Assembly (NCBI RefSeq): GCF_900156335.1
Contig: NZ_FTMZ01000011.1
Location: forward strand, 80,128 to 144,127
Direction: 5' to 3'
Origin: Sphaerotilus natans
GTDB lineage: Bacteria; Pseudomonadota; Gammaproteobacteria; Burkholderiales; Burkholderiaceae_C
Length of the DNA stretch: 64,000 bases
Numbering within the stretch: the first letter of the stretch is position 1; every line of letters begins with the position of its first letter. A program made the translations under genes and the position numbers. Positions 17,478 to 28,726 of this stretch are shown here, one piece after another. The notes beneath the pieces were generated by a model. That model had not been told where the DNA came from and did not search any database. It was given only the letters and a program-made list of their open reading frames with translations.

Positions 17478-17966
17478 ATGCCCAGCTTCGACACCGTCCT
17501 CGAACCCGATCTCGTCGAGGTGCGCAACGCCATCGACCAGTCGAACAAGGAAATCGGCACCCGCTTCGACTTCAAGGGCAGCGATGCCAAGGTCGAGCTG
17601 AAGGACAAGGAAATCACGCTGTTCGCCGACAACGACCTGCAGCTGAAGAACGTCACCGACATCGTGCTGGGCAAGATGGCCAAGCGGGGCGTCGACATCC
17701 GCTTCCTCGACCTGACGGCCACGCCGGAGAAGATGAGCCACGACAAGCTCAAGCAGAAGGTGACCGTGAAGGCCGGCATCGAAAGCGATCTGGCCAAGAA
17801 GATCCAGAAGGCCATCAAGGACAGCAAGATGAAGGTCCAGGCCAGCATCCAGGGCGACACGGTGCGCGTGACCGGCGCCAAGCGCGACGATCTTCAGGCC
17901 GCGATGGCGCTGCTGAAGAAGACCGTCACCGAGGCGCCGCTGAGCTTCAACAACTTCCGCGACTGA
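17478..17966 (+). CDS. YajQ-family nucleotide-binding protein
   Basis: A 162-aa protein with two ferredoxin-like folds. The N-terminus [17 protein letters not shown] and the motif [11 protein letters not shown] are diagnostic, and the C-terminal [20 protein letters not shown] completes the second repeat. In Xanthomonas and Pseudomonas members bind cyclic di-GMP and act on transcription; that activity is inferred here. A cyclic di-GMP synthase is encoded 14 kb to the left, but no physical link exists. An AGAACCC region precedes the start. Confidence 0.93.
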   Translation: MPSFDTVLEPDLVEVRNAIDQSNKEIGTRFDFKGSDAKVELKDKEITLFADNDLQLKNVTDIVLGKMAKRGVDIRFLDLTATPEKMSHDKLKQKVTVKAGIESDLAKKIQKAIKDSKMKVQASIQGDTVRVTGAKRDDLQAAMALLKKTVTEAPLSFNNFRD

Positions 17967-17989
17967 GCCCGGCGGATCGGGCGCATCGC

Positions 17990-18625
17990 TCAGCGTGGCG
18001 CGTCGATCTCGCCGGCCGACGCGGTCTCGGCGGCACGGGGCTGCGCCACCGGCCGATTCAGCAGCGTCGGCAGCGAAGGCGGCAGCACCTGGGCCGTCGC
18101 GGTGCGGCTGCTGCGCCGTCGCCGCCGCGCCTGGGGCGTCACCGGCTCCAGCACCTCGCCGGCCTGAGCCTCCTCCAGCCCCGCGCGCAGATGGCGGCGC
18201 ACCACCCCGCCGATCAGGTCGCTCTCGCGAAAGCCCAGCCCGTCGACCGCCAGGAAGCGCGAGGAATACTCGCCCAGCTCGCCCTCGGTGTCGCGCACCT
18301 TCCAGCCGGCGCCCCGGTAGCGGCGCGCGATGCCGCGGTTCAGCACCCAGCCAGTGATCAGCATCGACAGGCCGGACGACATCAGCGCCAGCGCCAGCGA
18401 GGCCGCCACCGGCCAGGTGTGCAGATGCCGCCACTGGCGCGCATGGGCCAGCGCGATGCCCGCGCCCAGCACCGGCCAGGACAGACCGCCGCCGGCGTCC
18501 AGCATCACGAACAGCTCGGCCACCGCCGCAGCGACGCCGCCCAGCACCAGCACGGCATCGGTCCCGAGGGACACGTCGGTGTGCCGGTGCAGCACGGGAT
18601 GGACGAAGGTGAGCGTCTTCTTCAT
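17990..18625 (-). CDS. Small membrane protein of unknown function
   Basis: A 211-aa protein that I do not recognise. Two or three hydrophobic segments fall in residues 22-50 and 70-95, followed by a soluble domain (about 100-160, with a GELGEYSSRFLAVDGLGF block) and a basic, disordered C-terminus (RRRRRSSR). The ATG at 18625 gives the plausible N-terminus MKKTLTFVHPVL. It converges with yajQ with a 23-base gap and diverges from the acyl-CoA dehydrogenase pair. Nothing indicates a role. Confidence 0.6.
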   Translation of the reverse strand: MKKTLTFVHPVLHRHTDVSLGTDAVLVLGGVAAAVAELFVMLDAGGGLSWPVLGAGIALAHARQWRHLHTWPVAASLALALMSSGLSMLITGWVLNRGIARRYRGAGWKVRDTEGELGEYSSRFLAVDGLGFRESDLIGGVVRRHLRAGLEEAQAGEVLEPVTPQARRRRRSSRTATAQVLPPSLPTLLNRPVAQPRAAETASAGEIDAPR

Positions 18626-18804
18626 GGCGTCGGAGGCGGAGGGCCGGCACTGGTACCAGTTCGTAGCATCGGCATTCCGGGCCTGAACTTGACGCCCGCG
18701 GGCCGGATCCGGATCAACCCGGAGCTGTCCCGGCAGCGACAAGAGCGGTCGGCAGGCGATTTCTACACTGCGACGCCAGCACCCGACGCCCGAGGAGTCC
18801 GCCA

Positions 18805-20010
<1,206 letters not shown>

Positions 20011-20038
20011 GGGCTGGGCACAGGACAAGGAGACGGCG

Positions 20039-21169
20039 ATGGACTTCGATTTCAGCGACGAGCAGGCGCAGCTGCGCGAGGCGGTGCGGCGCTGGGCCGA
20101 GCGGGCGCACGGCTTCGAGCGCCACCGCGCGATCGTGCGCGACGAGGGCGGCGACAGCGCGGCGGTCTGGGCCGAGCTGGCCGGACTCGGCCTGACCGCG
20201 CTGGCGGTGCCGGAGGCGCACGGCGGCCTGGGCTTCGGCCCGGTCGAGGCGATGGTGGTGATGGAGGAACTCGGCCGCGGTCGGGTCGGCGCGCCGTATG
20301 CGGCGGCGGCGCTGGTGGCCCCGGTGCTGCTGTCGGGCGCACCCGAGGCGCTGCAGGCGGCCTGGCTGCCGCGCATCGCCGCCGGCGACGCTCGGGTCGT
20401 GCTCGCGCACCAGGAAAGCGGCGCACGCTACCGGCTCGACCGGGTCGAGACGACGCTGGCGGCCGCGGACGGCGGCGGGCGCCTGAGCGGCCGCAAGAGC
20501 CTGGTGCCGGTCGGCGACCGCGCCGAGGCCGTCATCGTCAGTGCCCGCGACGAGACGGGCCGGCTGGCGCTGGCGCTGGTCCAGCGCGACGCGCCCGGCG
20601 TGACGACGCGCGGCCACCTGCTGCACGACGGTACACGCGCGGCCGAAGTCACCTTCCGGGACGCCCCGGCATACCGCCTGAGCGCGGCCGGGACCGACGC
20701 GCTGCCCGCGCTCGAGCACGCTGCCGACGTGGCCATCGCCGCGCTGTGCGCCGAGGCGGTCGGGCTGATGGACTTCATCGTCGCGCTGACCGCCGACTAC
20801 CTGAAGACGCGGCGCCAGTTCGGCGTGCCGATCGCCAGCTTCCAGGCGCTGCGCCACCGGCTGGCCGACTGCAAGATGGCGCTGGAGCTGGCGCGCTCGA
20901 TGAGCTATCTGGCCACGCTGCGCCTGGCCGACGCGCCCGAGCTGCGCCGTCGTGCCTTCGCGCAGGCCAAAGTGCAGCTCGGCCAGTCGATGCGCTTCGT
21001 CGGCCAGCAGTGCGTGCAGATGCACGGCGGCATCGGCGTGACCGACGACTATGTCGGCGCGCACGCCTTCAAGCGCCTGACCTGCATGGAGCTGCAGTGG
21101 GGCGACACGCTGCACCACCTCGGCCAAGTCAGCGCGCAGATGCAGGACACCGCCGGCGTGTTCGGCTGA
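20039..21169 (+). CDS. Acyl-CoA dehydrogenase, small subunit (PimD-like)
   Basis: A 376-aa partner of the preceding gene. The N-terminal helical domain begins MDFDFSDEQAQLREAV; the middle domain is divergent, with few FAD-contact motifs; the C-terminal domain has RRQFGVPIASFQALRH and QMHGGIGVTDDY, both typical. Adjacent large and small ACADs form heterotetramers in pimeloyl-CoA and steroid-degradation systems. A CAAGGAGA sequence precedes the ATG. No CoA ligase or thiolase gene is nearby, so the pathway is undetermined. Confidence 0.87.
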   Translation: MDFDFSDEQAQLREAVRRWAERAHGFERHRAIVRDEGGDSAAVWAELAGLGLTALAVPEAHGGLGFGPVEAMVVMEELGRGRVGAPYAAAALVAPVLLSGAPEALQAAWLPRIAAGDARVVLAHQESGARYRLDRVETTLAAADGGGRLSGRKSLVPVGDRAEAVIVSARDETGRLALALVQRDAPGVTTRGHLLHDGTRAAEVTFRDAPAYRLSAAGTDALPALEHAADVAIAALCAEAVGLMDFIVALTADYLKTRRQFGVPIASFQALRHRLADCKMALELARSMSYLATLRLADAPELRRRAFAQAKVQLGQSMRFVGQQCVQMHGGIGVTDDYVGAHAFKRLTCMELQWGDTLHHLGQVSAQMQDTAGVFG

Positions 21170-21200
21170 TCCGGCCTGCGGGCTGGCATCATCGCGGCCC

Positions 21201-21761
21201 ATGACGAGCAGCAAGCCCTCCTCCCCGAGAAAGAAGCTCCCACGCGCCCTGCTGATCGCGCTGGCCGTGGTGCTGGCGATTCCCGCGGCCTATGTCGGCC
21301 AGCGGGTCTGGAATCGCTACCTGCGCCCGGACGTGCCCGGCCCCTACGACCGCCGTGCCGACGCCCAGGCCGACATCGGCCGTGCGGTCGACCAGGCCCG
21401 GCGCGAGAACCGGCGGGTGCTGGTGATGTTCGGCGCCAACTGGTGCCCGGAATGCCGCCGCCTGGCCGACGACCTGGCGCAGCCGGCGCTGGGGGCGCCG
21501 GTGGCCGAACGCTTCGTCACCGTCAAGGTCGACATCGGCCATTTCGACCGCAACGGCCGCATCATCCAGCAGCTCGGCAATCCGGTCGACGATGGCATTC
21601 CGGCCCTGGTGGTGCTGGACGCGACCGGCCAGCGCCAGGGCATGCTGACCGGCAAGCAGGTGGTCGGCCTGCGCCAGTCGGGCGAGCCCGCACCGCTGCT
21701 GGCCGCGCTCGACGGCCTGGGCGGCGGTGCCGCCGCCGCGCTGCCCGCCGCCCGGCCCTGA
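21201..21761 (+). CDS. Membrane-anchored thioredoxin-fold protein
   Basis: A 186-aa protein. One N-terminal membrane helix (about residues 14-32) is followed by a thioredoxin fold in the periplasm. The redox motif reads NWCPECRR, that is CPEC rather than CGPC. The cis-proline lies in DDGIPALVVLDATG. The likely role is disulfide reduction or isomerisation of an exported partner. A 29-base gap separates it from the following pseudouridine synthase, which suggests one transcript. Confidence 0.82.
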   Translation: MTSSKPSSPRKKLPRALLIALAVVLAIPAAYVGQRVWNRYLRPDVPGPYDRRADAQADIGRAVDQARRENRRVLVMFGANWCPECRRLADDLAQPALGAPVAERFVTVKVDIGHFDRNGRIIQQLGNPVDDGIPALVVLDATGQRQGMLTGKQVVGLRQSGEPAPLLAALDGLGGGAAAALPAARP

Positions 21762-21790
21762 GCTCCGAACCCTCTTTCTCCCTGGACACG

Positions 21791-22519
21791 ATGGCCAAGA
21801 AATCCTCCCGCCGCGCTGCGGCGCTCTCCGTCTCGCAGGCGCTTTTCTCGCAAGGCTTCGGCACCCGTCGCGACTGCGATGGCCTGGTGCTCAATGGCCT
21901 GGTCACGGTGGCCGGCCGGGTGATCGACGATCCCGACGAGCCGGTCGAGACCGACGGCCTGGTGCTCACCGTCGAGGGCCGCGACTGGCCCTGGCACGAG
22001 AAGGCGCTGATCCTGCTGCACAAGCCCGCCGGCTACGAGTGCTCGCAGAAGCCCAAGCACTGGCCCAGCGTGATGACGCTGCTGCCCCCGCCGCTGCGCT
22101 GGCGCAGCGGCGGCGACCTGCAGCCGGTCGGCCGGCTCGACCAGGACACCACCGGCCTGCTGCTGCTGACCGACGACGGCGCGCTGATCCACCGCCTCAC
22201 CCACCCGAAGAAGCATGTCGACAAGGTCTACGAGGTGAGCTGCGCACGCCCGGTCACCGAGGAGCAGCTGGCGAAGCTGCGCGCCGGCGTGGTGCTCAAC
22301 GACGACCCCGTGCCGGTGCGCTCCGAGGAGTGCGAAATCACCGGCGAGCTCACGCTGCGCATGATGCTGACCGAGGGCAAGTACCACCAGGTCAAGCGCA
22401 TGATCGCGGCGGTGGGCAACCATGTCGAGGCGCTGCACCGCAGCCGCTTCGGCCGACTGACGATCCCCGACGGGCTCGCGCCGGGCCAGTGGTGCTGGGT
22501 CGATCCGGCGGCGATCTGA
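21791..22519 (+). CDS. rsuA: RsuA-type 16S rRNA pseudouridine synthase
   Basis: A 242-aa enzyme predicted to convert U516 of 16S rRNA to pseudouridine. An S4 domain covers residues 12-60 (LFSQGFGTRRDCD), and the catalytic aspartate is in GRLDQDTTGLLLL. LHKPAGYECSQ and EGKYHQVKRM complete the family pattern. The ATG at 21791 starts a short Lys/Arg-rich leader before S4. RluE or RluB specificity cannot be excluded, but the short S4-containing form fits RsuA best. Confidence 0.85.
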   Translation: MAKKSSRRAAALSVSQALFSQGFGTRRDCDGLVLNGLVTVAGRVIDDPDEPVETDGLVLTVEGRDWPWHEKALILLHKPAGYECSQKPKHWPSVMTLLPPPLRWRSGGDLQPVGRLDQDTTGLLLLTDDGALIHRLTHPKKHVDKVYEVSCARPVTEEQLAKLRAGVVLNDDPVPVRSEECEITGELTLRMMLTEGKYHQVKRMIAAVGNHVEALHRSRFGRLTIPDGLAPGQWCWVDPAAI

Positions 22520-22554
22520 GCCGGGAGCCGAGCGGCACCGGATAATCGCGTCCC

Positions 22555-23577
22555 ATGCGAGTCTTCCGTGGCATCCATCATCCCGGGCTGGCGCCGGCCT
22601 GTGCGCTGACGATCGGCAATTTCGACGGCGTGCATCGCGGCCACCAGGCGATGCTGGCGCTGCTGAACAACGAGGCGCGCCACCGCGGCCTGCCCAGCTG
22701 CGTGATGACCTTCGAGCCGCATCCGCGCGACTTCTTCGCCGCGCGCTCCGGCCAGCCGGACAAGGCGCCCGCGCGCATCGCCACGCTGCGCGACAAGCTC
22801 GGCGAGCTGGAGCGCTGCGGCGTCGATCAGGTGGTGCTGATGCGCTTCGACGAGCGCCTGGCCGTGCAGTCGCCCGAGGCCTTCATCGGCGAGGTGCTGC
22901 AGCGCGGCCTGGGCGCGCGCTATGTGCTGGTCGGCGACGACTTCCGCTTCGGCGCGCGCCGCGCCGGCGACTACGCGATGCTCGACCGCGCCGGCAGCGC
23001 GTCCGGCTTCGATGTCGCGCGCATGATGAGCTACGAGGTGCACGGGCTGCGGGTGTCGAGCTCGGCCGTGCGCGAGGCGCTGGCGCGCGGCGACATGACT
23101 GCCACCGCCGCGCTGCTGGGCCGCCCCTACAGCATCAGCGGCCATGTGACGCACGGGCGCAAGCTCGGCCGCGGGCTCGGCGCCTCGGCCGCCGGCGCGG
23201 ACGACGGCTTTCGCACGCTGAACCTGCGCTTCGCGCATCGCCGCTCGGCGGCTGCCGGCATCTATGTCGTGCGGGTGCACGGCCTGACGGCGCAGCCGCT
23301 CGACGGCGTGGCCAGCCTGGGCGTGCGCCCCACCGTCGAGGACGCCGGGCGCATCCTGCTCGAGACGCATGTGCTCGACTGGCCGGCCGGGCTCGGCCGC
23401 GAGGGGGGCTACGGTAAACTCGTGCGGGTGGAACTTCTGCACAAGCTGCGCGACGAGGCCCGCTACGACGGCCTCGACGCCCTGACCGCCGCGATCCGCC
23501 AGGACGTGGTGAACGCACGCCTGTGGTTCGACGGCCACGCCGCCGAACGCCGCCAGACCACGCGCGACCGAATTTGA
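22555..23577 (+). CDS. ribF: Bifunctional riboflavin kinase/FAD synthetase
   Basis: A 340-aa enzyme making FMN and FAD. The N-terminal adenylyltransferase has IGNFDGVHRGHQAML (residues about 21-35), VGDDFRFG and SSSAVREAL. The C-terminal kinase domain follows residue 185. Its normally invariant GRxLGFPTxNL segment is altered: after GRKLGRGLG comes ASAAGADDG and then FRTLNL, so about nine residues are inserted and the proline is Arg. The conserved Thr and Asn remain. It precedes ileS in the usual order, separated by a dRS3-like repeat pair. Confidence 0.94.
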   Translation: MRVFRGIHHPGLAPACALTIGNFDGVHRGHQAMLALLNNEARHRGLPSCVMTFEPHPRDFFAARSGQPDKAPARIATLRDKLGELERCGVDQVVLMRFDERLAVQSPEAFIGEVLQRGLGARYVLVGDDFRFGARRAGDYAMLDRAGSASGFDVARMMSYEVHGLRVSSSAVREALARGDMTATAALLGRPYSISGHVTHGRKLGRGLGASAAGADDGFRTLNLRFAHRRSAAAGIYVVRVHGLTAQPLDGVASLGVRPTVEDAGRILLETHVLDWPAGLGREGGYGKLVRVELLHKLRDEARYDGLDALTAAIRQDVVNARLWFDGHAAERRQTTRDRI

Positions 23578-23611
23578 ACGCGGCGCCCCCACGCCGCAAC
23601 CGCCCCGCCTT

Positions 23612-23687
23612 GTCATTCCCGCGCACGCGGGAACCCACCCTTGCCACCGCCCTCCCCGTCGTGGATTCCCGCCTGCGCGGGAATGAC
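23612..23687. repeat. Inverted pair of dRS3/REP-like palindromes
   Basis: Two palindromic units face each other: GTCATTCCCGCG with CGCGGGAA (23612-23633), and TTCCCGC with GCGGGAATGAC (23666-23687). The outer ends are inverted copies of GTCATTCCCGC. The ATTCCC-N-GGGAAT form is the one known as dRS3 in Neisseria and is common in Betaproteobacteria. Lying between ribF and ileS, the pair may form a long hairpin affecting transcript processing. Confidence 0.8.
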
Positions 23688-23704
23688 GGCTTGAACGAAT
23701 CGCC

Positions 23705-26605
23705 ATGACTCAGACCCCCGCCACCGACTACCGCGCGACGCTCAACCTGGCCGACACGCCCTTCCCGATGCGCGGCGACCTGCCCAAGCGCGAGCCCGCC
23801 TGGGTCAAGGCCTGGAACGACGAGGGCCTGTACCTGCGCCTGCGCGAGGCCCGCAAGGACGCGCCGCTGTTCGTGCTGCACGACGGCCCGCCGTATGCCA
23901 ACGGCCGTCTGCACATCGGCCACGCACTGAACAAGGTCCTGAAGGACATGATCGTCAAGTCGCGCCAGCTCATGGGCATGGACGCGCAGTACATCCCCGG
24001 CTGGGACTGCCACGGCCTGCCGATCGAGAACGCGATCGAGAAGCTGCACGGGCGCAAGCTCTCGCGCGACGACATGCAGGCCAAGAGCCGCGCCTACGCC
24101 ACCGAGCAGATCAGCCAGCAGCGCGAGGACTTCAAGCGCCTGGGCGTGCTCGGCGACTGGGAGCGGCCCTACCGCACGATGGACTTCGCCAACGAGGCCG
24201 GCGAAATCCGCGCCTTCAAGCGCGTGATCGAGCGCGGCTTCGTCTACCGGGGCCTGAAGCCCGTCTACTGGTGCTTCGACTGCGGCTCGTCGCTGGCCGA
24301 GTTCGAGATCGAGTACGCCGACAAGAAGAGCGACACGCTGGACGTGGCCTTCGAGGCCGATGACACCGGCGCGCTGGCCGCCGCCTTCGGCCTGAGCGGC
24401 CTGCCGGAGTCGCTCGCGCAGGGCGGCAAGAAGGCCTTCGCGGTCATCTGGACGACCACCGCCTGGACGATCCCTGCCAACCAGGCGCTCAACGCGCACC
24501 CGGAGCTCACCTACGCGCTGGTGGACACGCCGCGCGGCGTGCTGCTGCTGGCCGAGGAGCTGGTGGCCAAGTGCCTGGAGCGCTACAAGCTCGAAGGCAC
24601 GGTGCTGGCCACCGCCCAGGGCGCGGCGCTCAAGGGCCTGGTCTTCCGCCATCCACTCTTTGACACCGTCACGGCCGAAGAAGGCGGCAAGTACAGCTAC
24701 CGCCGCCTGTCGCCGCTGTACCTGGCCGACTACGTCACCGCCGGCGACGGCACCGGCATCGTGCACTCGGCGCCGGCCTATGGCGTGGACGACTTCAACT
24801 CCTGCGTCGCGCATGGCCTGAAGTACGACGATATCCTCAACCCGGTGCAGGGCCACGGCGTCTACGCCGACGAGCTGCCCTTCTTCGGCGGCCAGCACAT
24901 CTGGAAGGCCTGCGAGCGCGTCATCGAGGTGCTCGGCCAGAGCGACCGCCTGATGGCGACCCAGCCGATCGTCCACAGCTACCCGCACTGCTGGCGCCAC
25001 AAGACGCCGGTGATCTACCGCGCCGCCGCGCAGTGGTTCGTGCGCATGGACGAGGGCGAAGGCGTCTTCACGAAGGACAAGGCGCCGAAGACGCTGCGCC
25101 AGCTCGCGCTCGACGCCATCGACCAGACGCAGTTCTATCCCGAGAACGGCCGCGCGCGCCTGCGCGACATGATCGCCAACCGCCCGGACTGGTGCATCTC
25201 GCGCCAGCGCTCCTGGGGCGTGCCGGTGCCCTTCTTCCTGCACGTCAACACCGGCGAGCTGCACCCGCGCACGATGGAGATCCTCGACCAGGCCGCGGCC
25301 ATCGTGGAACAGGGCGGCATCGAGGCCTGGAGCCGCGTGACGACCGAGGAGATCCTCGGGGCGGAGGACGCGCCGCACTACACCAAGAGCACCGACATCC
25401 TCGAAGTGTGGTTCGACTCCGGCTCGACCTTCCAGCATGTGCTGCGCGGCAGCCACGCCAAGAACTACGCCCATGCGCCCTTCCATGCCGAGGGCCCCGA
25501 GGCCGATCTGTACCTCGAAGGCCATGACCAGCACCGCGGCTGGTTCCACTCGTCGCTGCTGCTGGGCTGCGCGCTGTACGACCGCGCGCCCTATCGTGGC
25601 CTGCTGACCCACGGCTTCGCCACCGACGGCCAGGGCCGCAAGATGAGCAAGTCGCTGGGCAACACCGTCGAGCCGCAGACCATCACCACCAAGCTCGGCG
25701 CCGAGATCGTGCGGCTGTGGGTGGCCTCGACCGACTACTCGGGCGACCTCAACATCGACGACAAGATCCTGGCGCGCGTGGTCGATGCCTACCGGCGCAT
25801 CCGCAACACCGTGCGCTTCCTGCTGGCCAACACCAGCGACTTCGACCCCGCCACTGACCTGGTGCCGGACGCCGAACTGCTGGAGATCGACCGCTACGCG
25901 CTGGCGCGCGCCGCCGAGCTGCAGGCCGAGATCCTGAAGCACTACGCGGTCTACGAGTTCCACCCGGTGGTCTCGAAGCTGCAGGTCTACTGCTCGGAAG
26001 ACCTGGGCGCTTTCTATCTGGACGTGCTGAAGGACCGGCTGTACACCACCGCGCCGAAGTCGCTGGCCCGCCGCTCGGCGCAGACGGCGCTGTGGAAGAT
26101 CACCGGCGCGATGCTGCGCTGGATGGCGCCGTTCCTGAGCTTTACCGCCGAGGAGGCCTGGGCGCAGTTCGCGGGGACCGCCTCGCAGGGCTCGATCTTC
26201 TTCGAGACCTGCGCCGAGCTGGGCACGCCGGACGCCGCGCTGCTGGCCAAGTGGGCCACCGTGCGCACGGTGCGCGAGGCGGTCAACAAGGAAATCGAGA
26301 CAGTGCGCACCGCCGGCGCGGTCGGCGCCTCGCTGCAGGCGACCGTGGCGATCACCGCGCCGCAGGCCGACTTCGAGGTGCTGGCCTCGCTGGGCGAGGA
26401 CCTGAAGTTCGTGCTGATCACCTCGGCGGTGACGCTGGCGGCCGGCGACGCGCTGGCCATCGCGGTCACGCCGAGCACCGCGCCCAAGTGCGAGCGCTGC
26501 TGGCACTACCGCGACGATGTCGGTGCCAACCCGGCGCATCCGACGATCTGCGGCCGCTGCGACAGCAACCTGCACGGCCAGGGCGAGGCGCGCCACTGCG
26601 CCTGA
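23705..26605 (+). CDS. ileS: Isoleucyl-tRNA synthetase
   Basis: A 966-aa class I synthetase charging tRNA-Ile, with an editing domain for valine. HIGH is in [12 protein letters not shown] (near residue 73), the CP1 editing domain spans about 200-400 ([14 protein letters not shown]), and KMSKS is in [10 protein letters not shown] (near residue 647). The C-terminal zinc site is [12 protein letters not shown] with CGRCDSN. It is the bacterial, mupirocin-sensitive-type architecture. Normally lspA follows directly; here two reverse-strand genes lie between. Confidence 0.98.
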   Translation: MTQTPATDYRATLNLADTPFPMRGDLPKREPAWVKAWNDEGLYLRLREARKDAPLFVLHDGPPYANGRLHIGHALNKVLKDMIVKSRQLMGMDAQYIPGWDCHGLPIENAIEKLHGRKLSRDDMQAKSRAYATEQISQQREDFKRLGVLGDWERPYRTMDFANEAGEIRAFKRVIERGFVYRGLKPVYWCFDCGSSLAEFEIEYADKKSDTLDVAFEADDTGALAAAFGLSGLPESLAQGGKKAFAVIWTTTAWTIPANQALNAHPELTYALVDTPRGVLLLAEELVAKCLERYKLEGTVLATAQGAALKGLVFRHPLFDTVTAEEGGKYSYRRLSPLYLADYVTAGDGTGIVHSAPAYGVDDFNSCVAHGLKYDDILNPVQGHGVYADELPFFGGQHIWKACERVIEVLGQSDRLMATQPIVHSYPHCWRHKTPVIYRAAAQWFVRMDEGEGVFTKDKAPKTLRQLALDAIDQTQFYPENGRARLRDMIANRPDWCISRQRSWGVPVPFFLHVNTGELHPRTMEILDQAAAIVEQGGIEAWSRVTTEEILGAEDAPHYTKSTDILEVWFDSGSTFQHVLRGSHAKNYAHAPFHAEGPEADLYLEGHDQHRGWFHSSLLLGCALYDRAPYRGLLTHGFATDGQGRKMSKSLGNTVEPQTITTKLGAEIVRLWVASTDYSGDLNIDDKILARVVDAYRRIRNTVRFLLANTSDFDPATDLVPDAELLEIDRYALARAAELQAEILKHYAVYEFHPVVSKLQVYCSEDLGAFYLDVLKDRLYTTAPKSLARRSAQTALWKITGAMLRWMAPFLSFTAEEAWAQFAGTASQGSIFFETCAELGTPDAALLAKWATVRTVREAVNKEIETVRTAGAVGASLQATVAITAPQADFEVLASLGEDLKFVLITSAVTLAAGDALAIAVTPSTAPKCERCWHYRDDVGANPAHPTICGRCDSNLHGQGEARHCA

Positions 26606-26675
26606 GGCGGGCGTCGCACCGGGGCAGCGCGATCCCGCCAGCCCCGGACGGGGCGCGCCCCCGGCGCCCGTCAGC

Positions 26676-27395
26676 TCACCAGTTGCGCTCGTAGATCCCG
26701 AGCTTGCGGCCGATGCGGCCGGCGAGCAGGTGCAGCTTCACCCACCGGCCCCGGCCGGCGGGCAGCGTCGCCTTGGGCGGCGGCGTCTCGCCCAGCCGCT
26801 CGAAGTCGGCGCGCGCGAGCGTCACCAGCTGCGCGGTCTTGTGCGGCAGGTGCATCACCCGGCCCAGGCGAAAGCCCGTCTGCAGGCAGCGCTCCAGCAT
26901 CCGGGCATTGCGGATGTCGGGCTCGGCCACGATGCGCTGCACCGAGGCGTCGCGGAAGATCCAGCCGCACATCAGCCGCATGATGTGAAACGACAGGCCC
27001 GGCACCGCCGCGCCCCCGGCCGGGGCGACGATCAGGTGAAATCCCCGGTCGCTGTCCTGGGCCGGATAGAAGCGCGCCAGATCGTCCTGCCGAGGGCGAT
27101 AGGCCTCCATCAGGAACAGCCGGCGCGGCCCGCCGACACCGTCGTGCAGTTCGCCGATCAGCGCCTCCATCCGGCCCTCCTGAACCACCGCACGGAACTT
27201 GTCCCGCACCTGGTCGGCCGTCAGCCGCTGCATGCCCCAGAACGCGGCGTAGTCGCGGCGCAGCCAGTCGTGCAGCGTGGCCGAGTCCGTCTCGGGGTCC
27301 AGCGGGCGCAACCGGATCACGCCCAGGCCAGGCACCGTCAGCTCCATCAGTTCCATCAGCGCCGACAGCGCAGCAGGTTTCGGCACGGCCGACAT
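26676..27395 (-). CDS. Siderophore-type GNAT acyltransferase
   Basis: A 239-aa acyl-CoA-dependent N-acyltransferase resembling the IucB/AlcB/RhbD group (acetyltransferase of hydroxylysine or related amines). The family blocks are visible: LFLMEAYRPRQDDLARFYPA, DRGFHLIVAP with the catalytic-type His, and EPDIRNARMLERCLQTGF. It lacks the partner hydroxylase and synthetase genes of a siderophore cluster. Its ATG shares one base with the stop of the 443-aa gene upstream (TGATG), so the two are translationally coupled. Substrate unknown. Confidence 0.75.
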   Translation of the reverse strand: MSAVPKPAALSALMELMELTVPGLGVIRLRPLDPETDSATLHDWLRRDYAAFWGMQRLTADQVRDKFRAVVQEGRMEALIGELHDGVGGPRRLFLMEAYRPRQDDLARFYPAQDSDRGFHLIVAPAGGAAVPGLSFHIMRLMCGWIFRDASVQRIVAEPDIRNARMLERCLQTGFRLGRVMHLPHKTAQLVTLARADFERLGETPPPKATLPAGRGRWVKLHLLAGRIGRKLGIYERNW

Positions 27396-28726
27396 CAGGC
27401 CGCCGCCCTGGCCGCACGACCATCCAGGCCCTGCTCGGCGTCGAGCGACTGCAGCAGCGCACGCACCGCCACGCCACAGCTGCGCACCTGCAGGTCATCC
27501 TCGCTGACCTTCGTGCCCTGGAAGCGGTCCAGCGACTGGTTGGTCAGATCGAGCTCCTGCTGGCAGCGCGGCTGCAGCACCGCGGTGATGCGGCGCAGCC
27601 GGCGCGCGGCCGCGGCGCGGCCCTCGGGGCCGGAGACCTCGCCCAGGCGCGCCTGGCCGTCGGGGCCGAGCAGGCCGGCCTTCGTCAGCGCGGCCTGCGT
27701 CTCGTGGTCGTCGAACTCGGCCAGCAGCGCCAGCACCACCGTCAGCAGGTTGGCCAGCACGGTGCGGTCGTCGAGCTCGGTCTGGGCGCGGTGGTAGCAG
27801 CCCGCCAGCGTGCGCGCCAGCAGCTCGGCCTCGGCCGGCGCCAGTGCGGCGGCCTGGTCGGCCTGCAGCGCCAGCAGCGTCTGCGCGCTCAGGCACTGCG
27901 CCAACTTGACCAGCAGCTCCAGCTTCGAGGTCGCGTAGACATAGGCATAGAAACGGTCCCAGTCATCGATCGCCGACAGCATGCGCGTGACCTCGGTCGA
28001 GTTCAGCGCCTTGGTGTAGGTGCCGTTCATCGTCGCGTCGAGGAACTGGGTGATCAGCTTCTTGCTGCCCGCGCAGCCGTGACCGCTCAGGCCCGACAGC
28101 AGAGAGCCCGAGCTGTCAGCCAGCTCGTACAGGCGCTCGCCGCTCATCGGCTCCGGATCGAGCGGCGTGAGGTCGCCCTTCTCCATCAGCGCGCGCACGA
28201 CCATGAAGGGGCCGACGCCCAGCGTGAAGAACACCGTCTCCAGCGGCGGCGTGGCGGCATAGGTGCTGCCGCGGCGACGTACCAGATAGGACACGTAGGC
28301 CGCGCCCATCTTCGACAGCACGTAGCCTTCCATCAGATTGAAGCGCGCATGGTCGAGGCCGCGGCGTGCGATGTAGTTCGCGCGCACCGTGGTGACCAGC
28401 TGCAGCGCGTCGTCCCAGGACGCCATCACGCTGCGCAGCGCCGTCAGATTGATCGGCAGGCCGTAGCGCGAGCCCTCGAACTTGCAGGGCTTGCTCTCGG
28501 TCTCGACGATCTCGCGGTAGATCTCGGGATTGGTGTTGTTCTCGCCGATCTGGCGGCCATCGTCGGAATGGAAAGCGCAGATGCCGTTCCAGACGTCGTA
28601 GTCGAACTCCATGCGCGGGCGCATGTAGGGCGGCGGGCGCAGACGGGAGTAGGCCTTGACGGCCACCGCATTGAATCGCTTCGAGAAATAGGCAGTCCGC
28701 AGTGCGGACTTGATCGGTTCCAGCAT
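27395..28726 (-). CDS. Unrecognised 443-aa protein coupled to a GNAT
   Basis: I do not recognise this protein. It has 443 aa from the ATG at 28726, no signal peptide, and no classical Walker or Rossmann motif. Conserved-looking stretches are DYDVWNGICAFHSDDGRQ, GLDHARFNLMEGYVLSK, SGHGCAGSKKLITQFLD and TLAGCYHRAQTELDD. The C-terminal 150 residues are helical and Ala/Leu-rich. The gene is translationally coupled to the GNAT, so it may make or bind the GNAT substrate. A CRP-like site lies 192 bases upstream. Confidence 0.65.
   Translation of the reverse strand: MLEPIKSALRTAYFSKRFNAVAVKAYSRLRPPPYMRPRMEFDYDVWNGICAFHSDDGRQIGENNTNPEIYREIVETESKPCKFEGSRYGLPINLTALRSVMASWDDALQLVTTVRANYIARRGLDHARFNLMEGYVLSKMGAAYVSYLVRRRGSTYAATPPLETVFFTLGVGPFMVVRALMEKGDLTPLDPEPMSGERLYELADSSGSLLSGLSGHGCAGSKKLITQFLDATMNGTYTKALNSTEVTRMLSAIDDWDRFYAYVYATSKLELLVKLAQCLSAQTLLALQADQAAALAPAEAELLARTLAGCYHRAQTELDDRTVLANLLTVVLALLAEFDDHETQAALTKAGLLGPDGQARLGEVSGPEGRAAAARRLRRITAVLQPRCQQELDLTNQSLDRFQGTKVSEDDLQVRSCGVAVRALLQSLDAEQGLDGRAARAAA

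Noticed and set aside
23135..26596. A 1153-codon reverse-strand frame opposite ileS
   Set aside because: It is a third-position G+C shadow of ileS; the translated sequence is repetitive Arg/Val/Gly/Asp with no domain.
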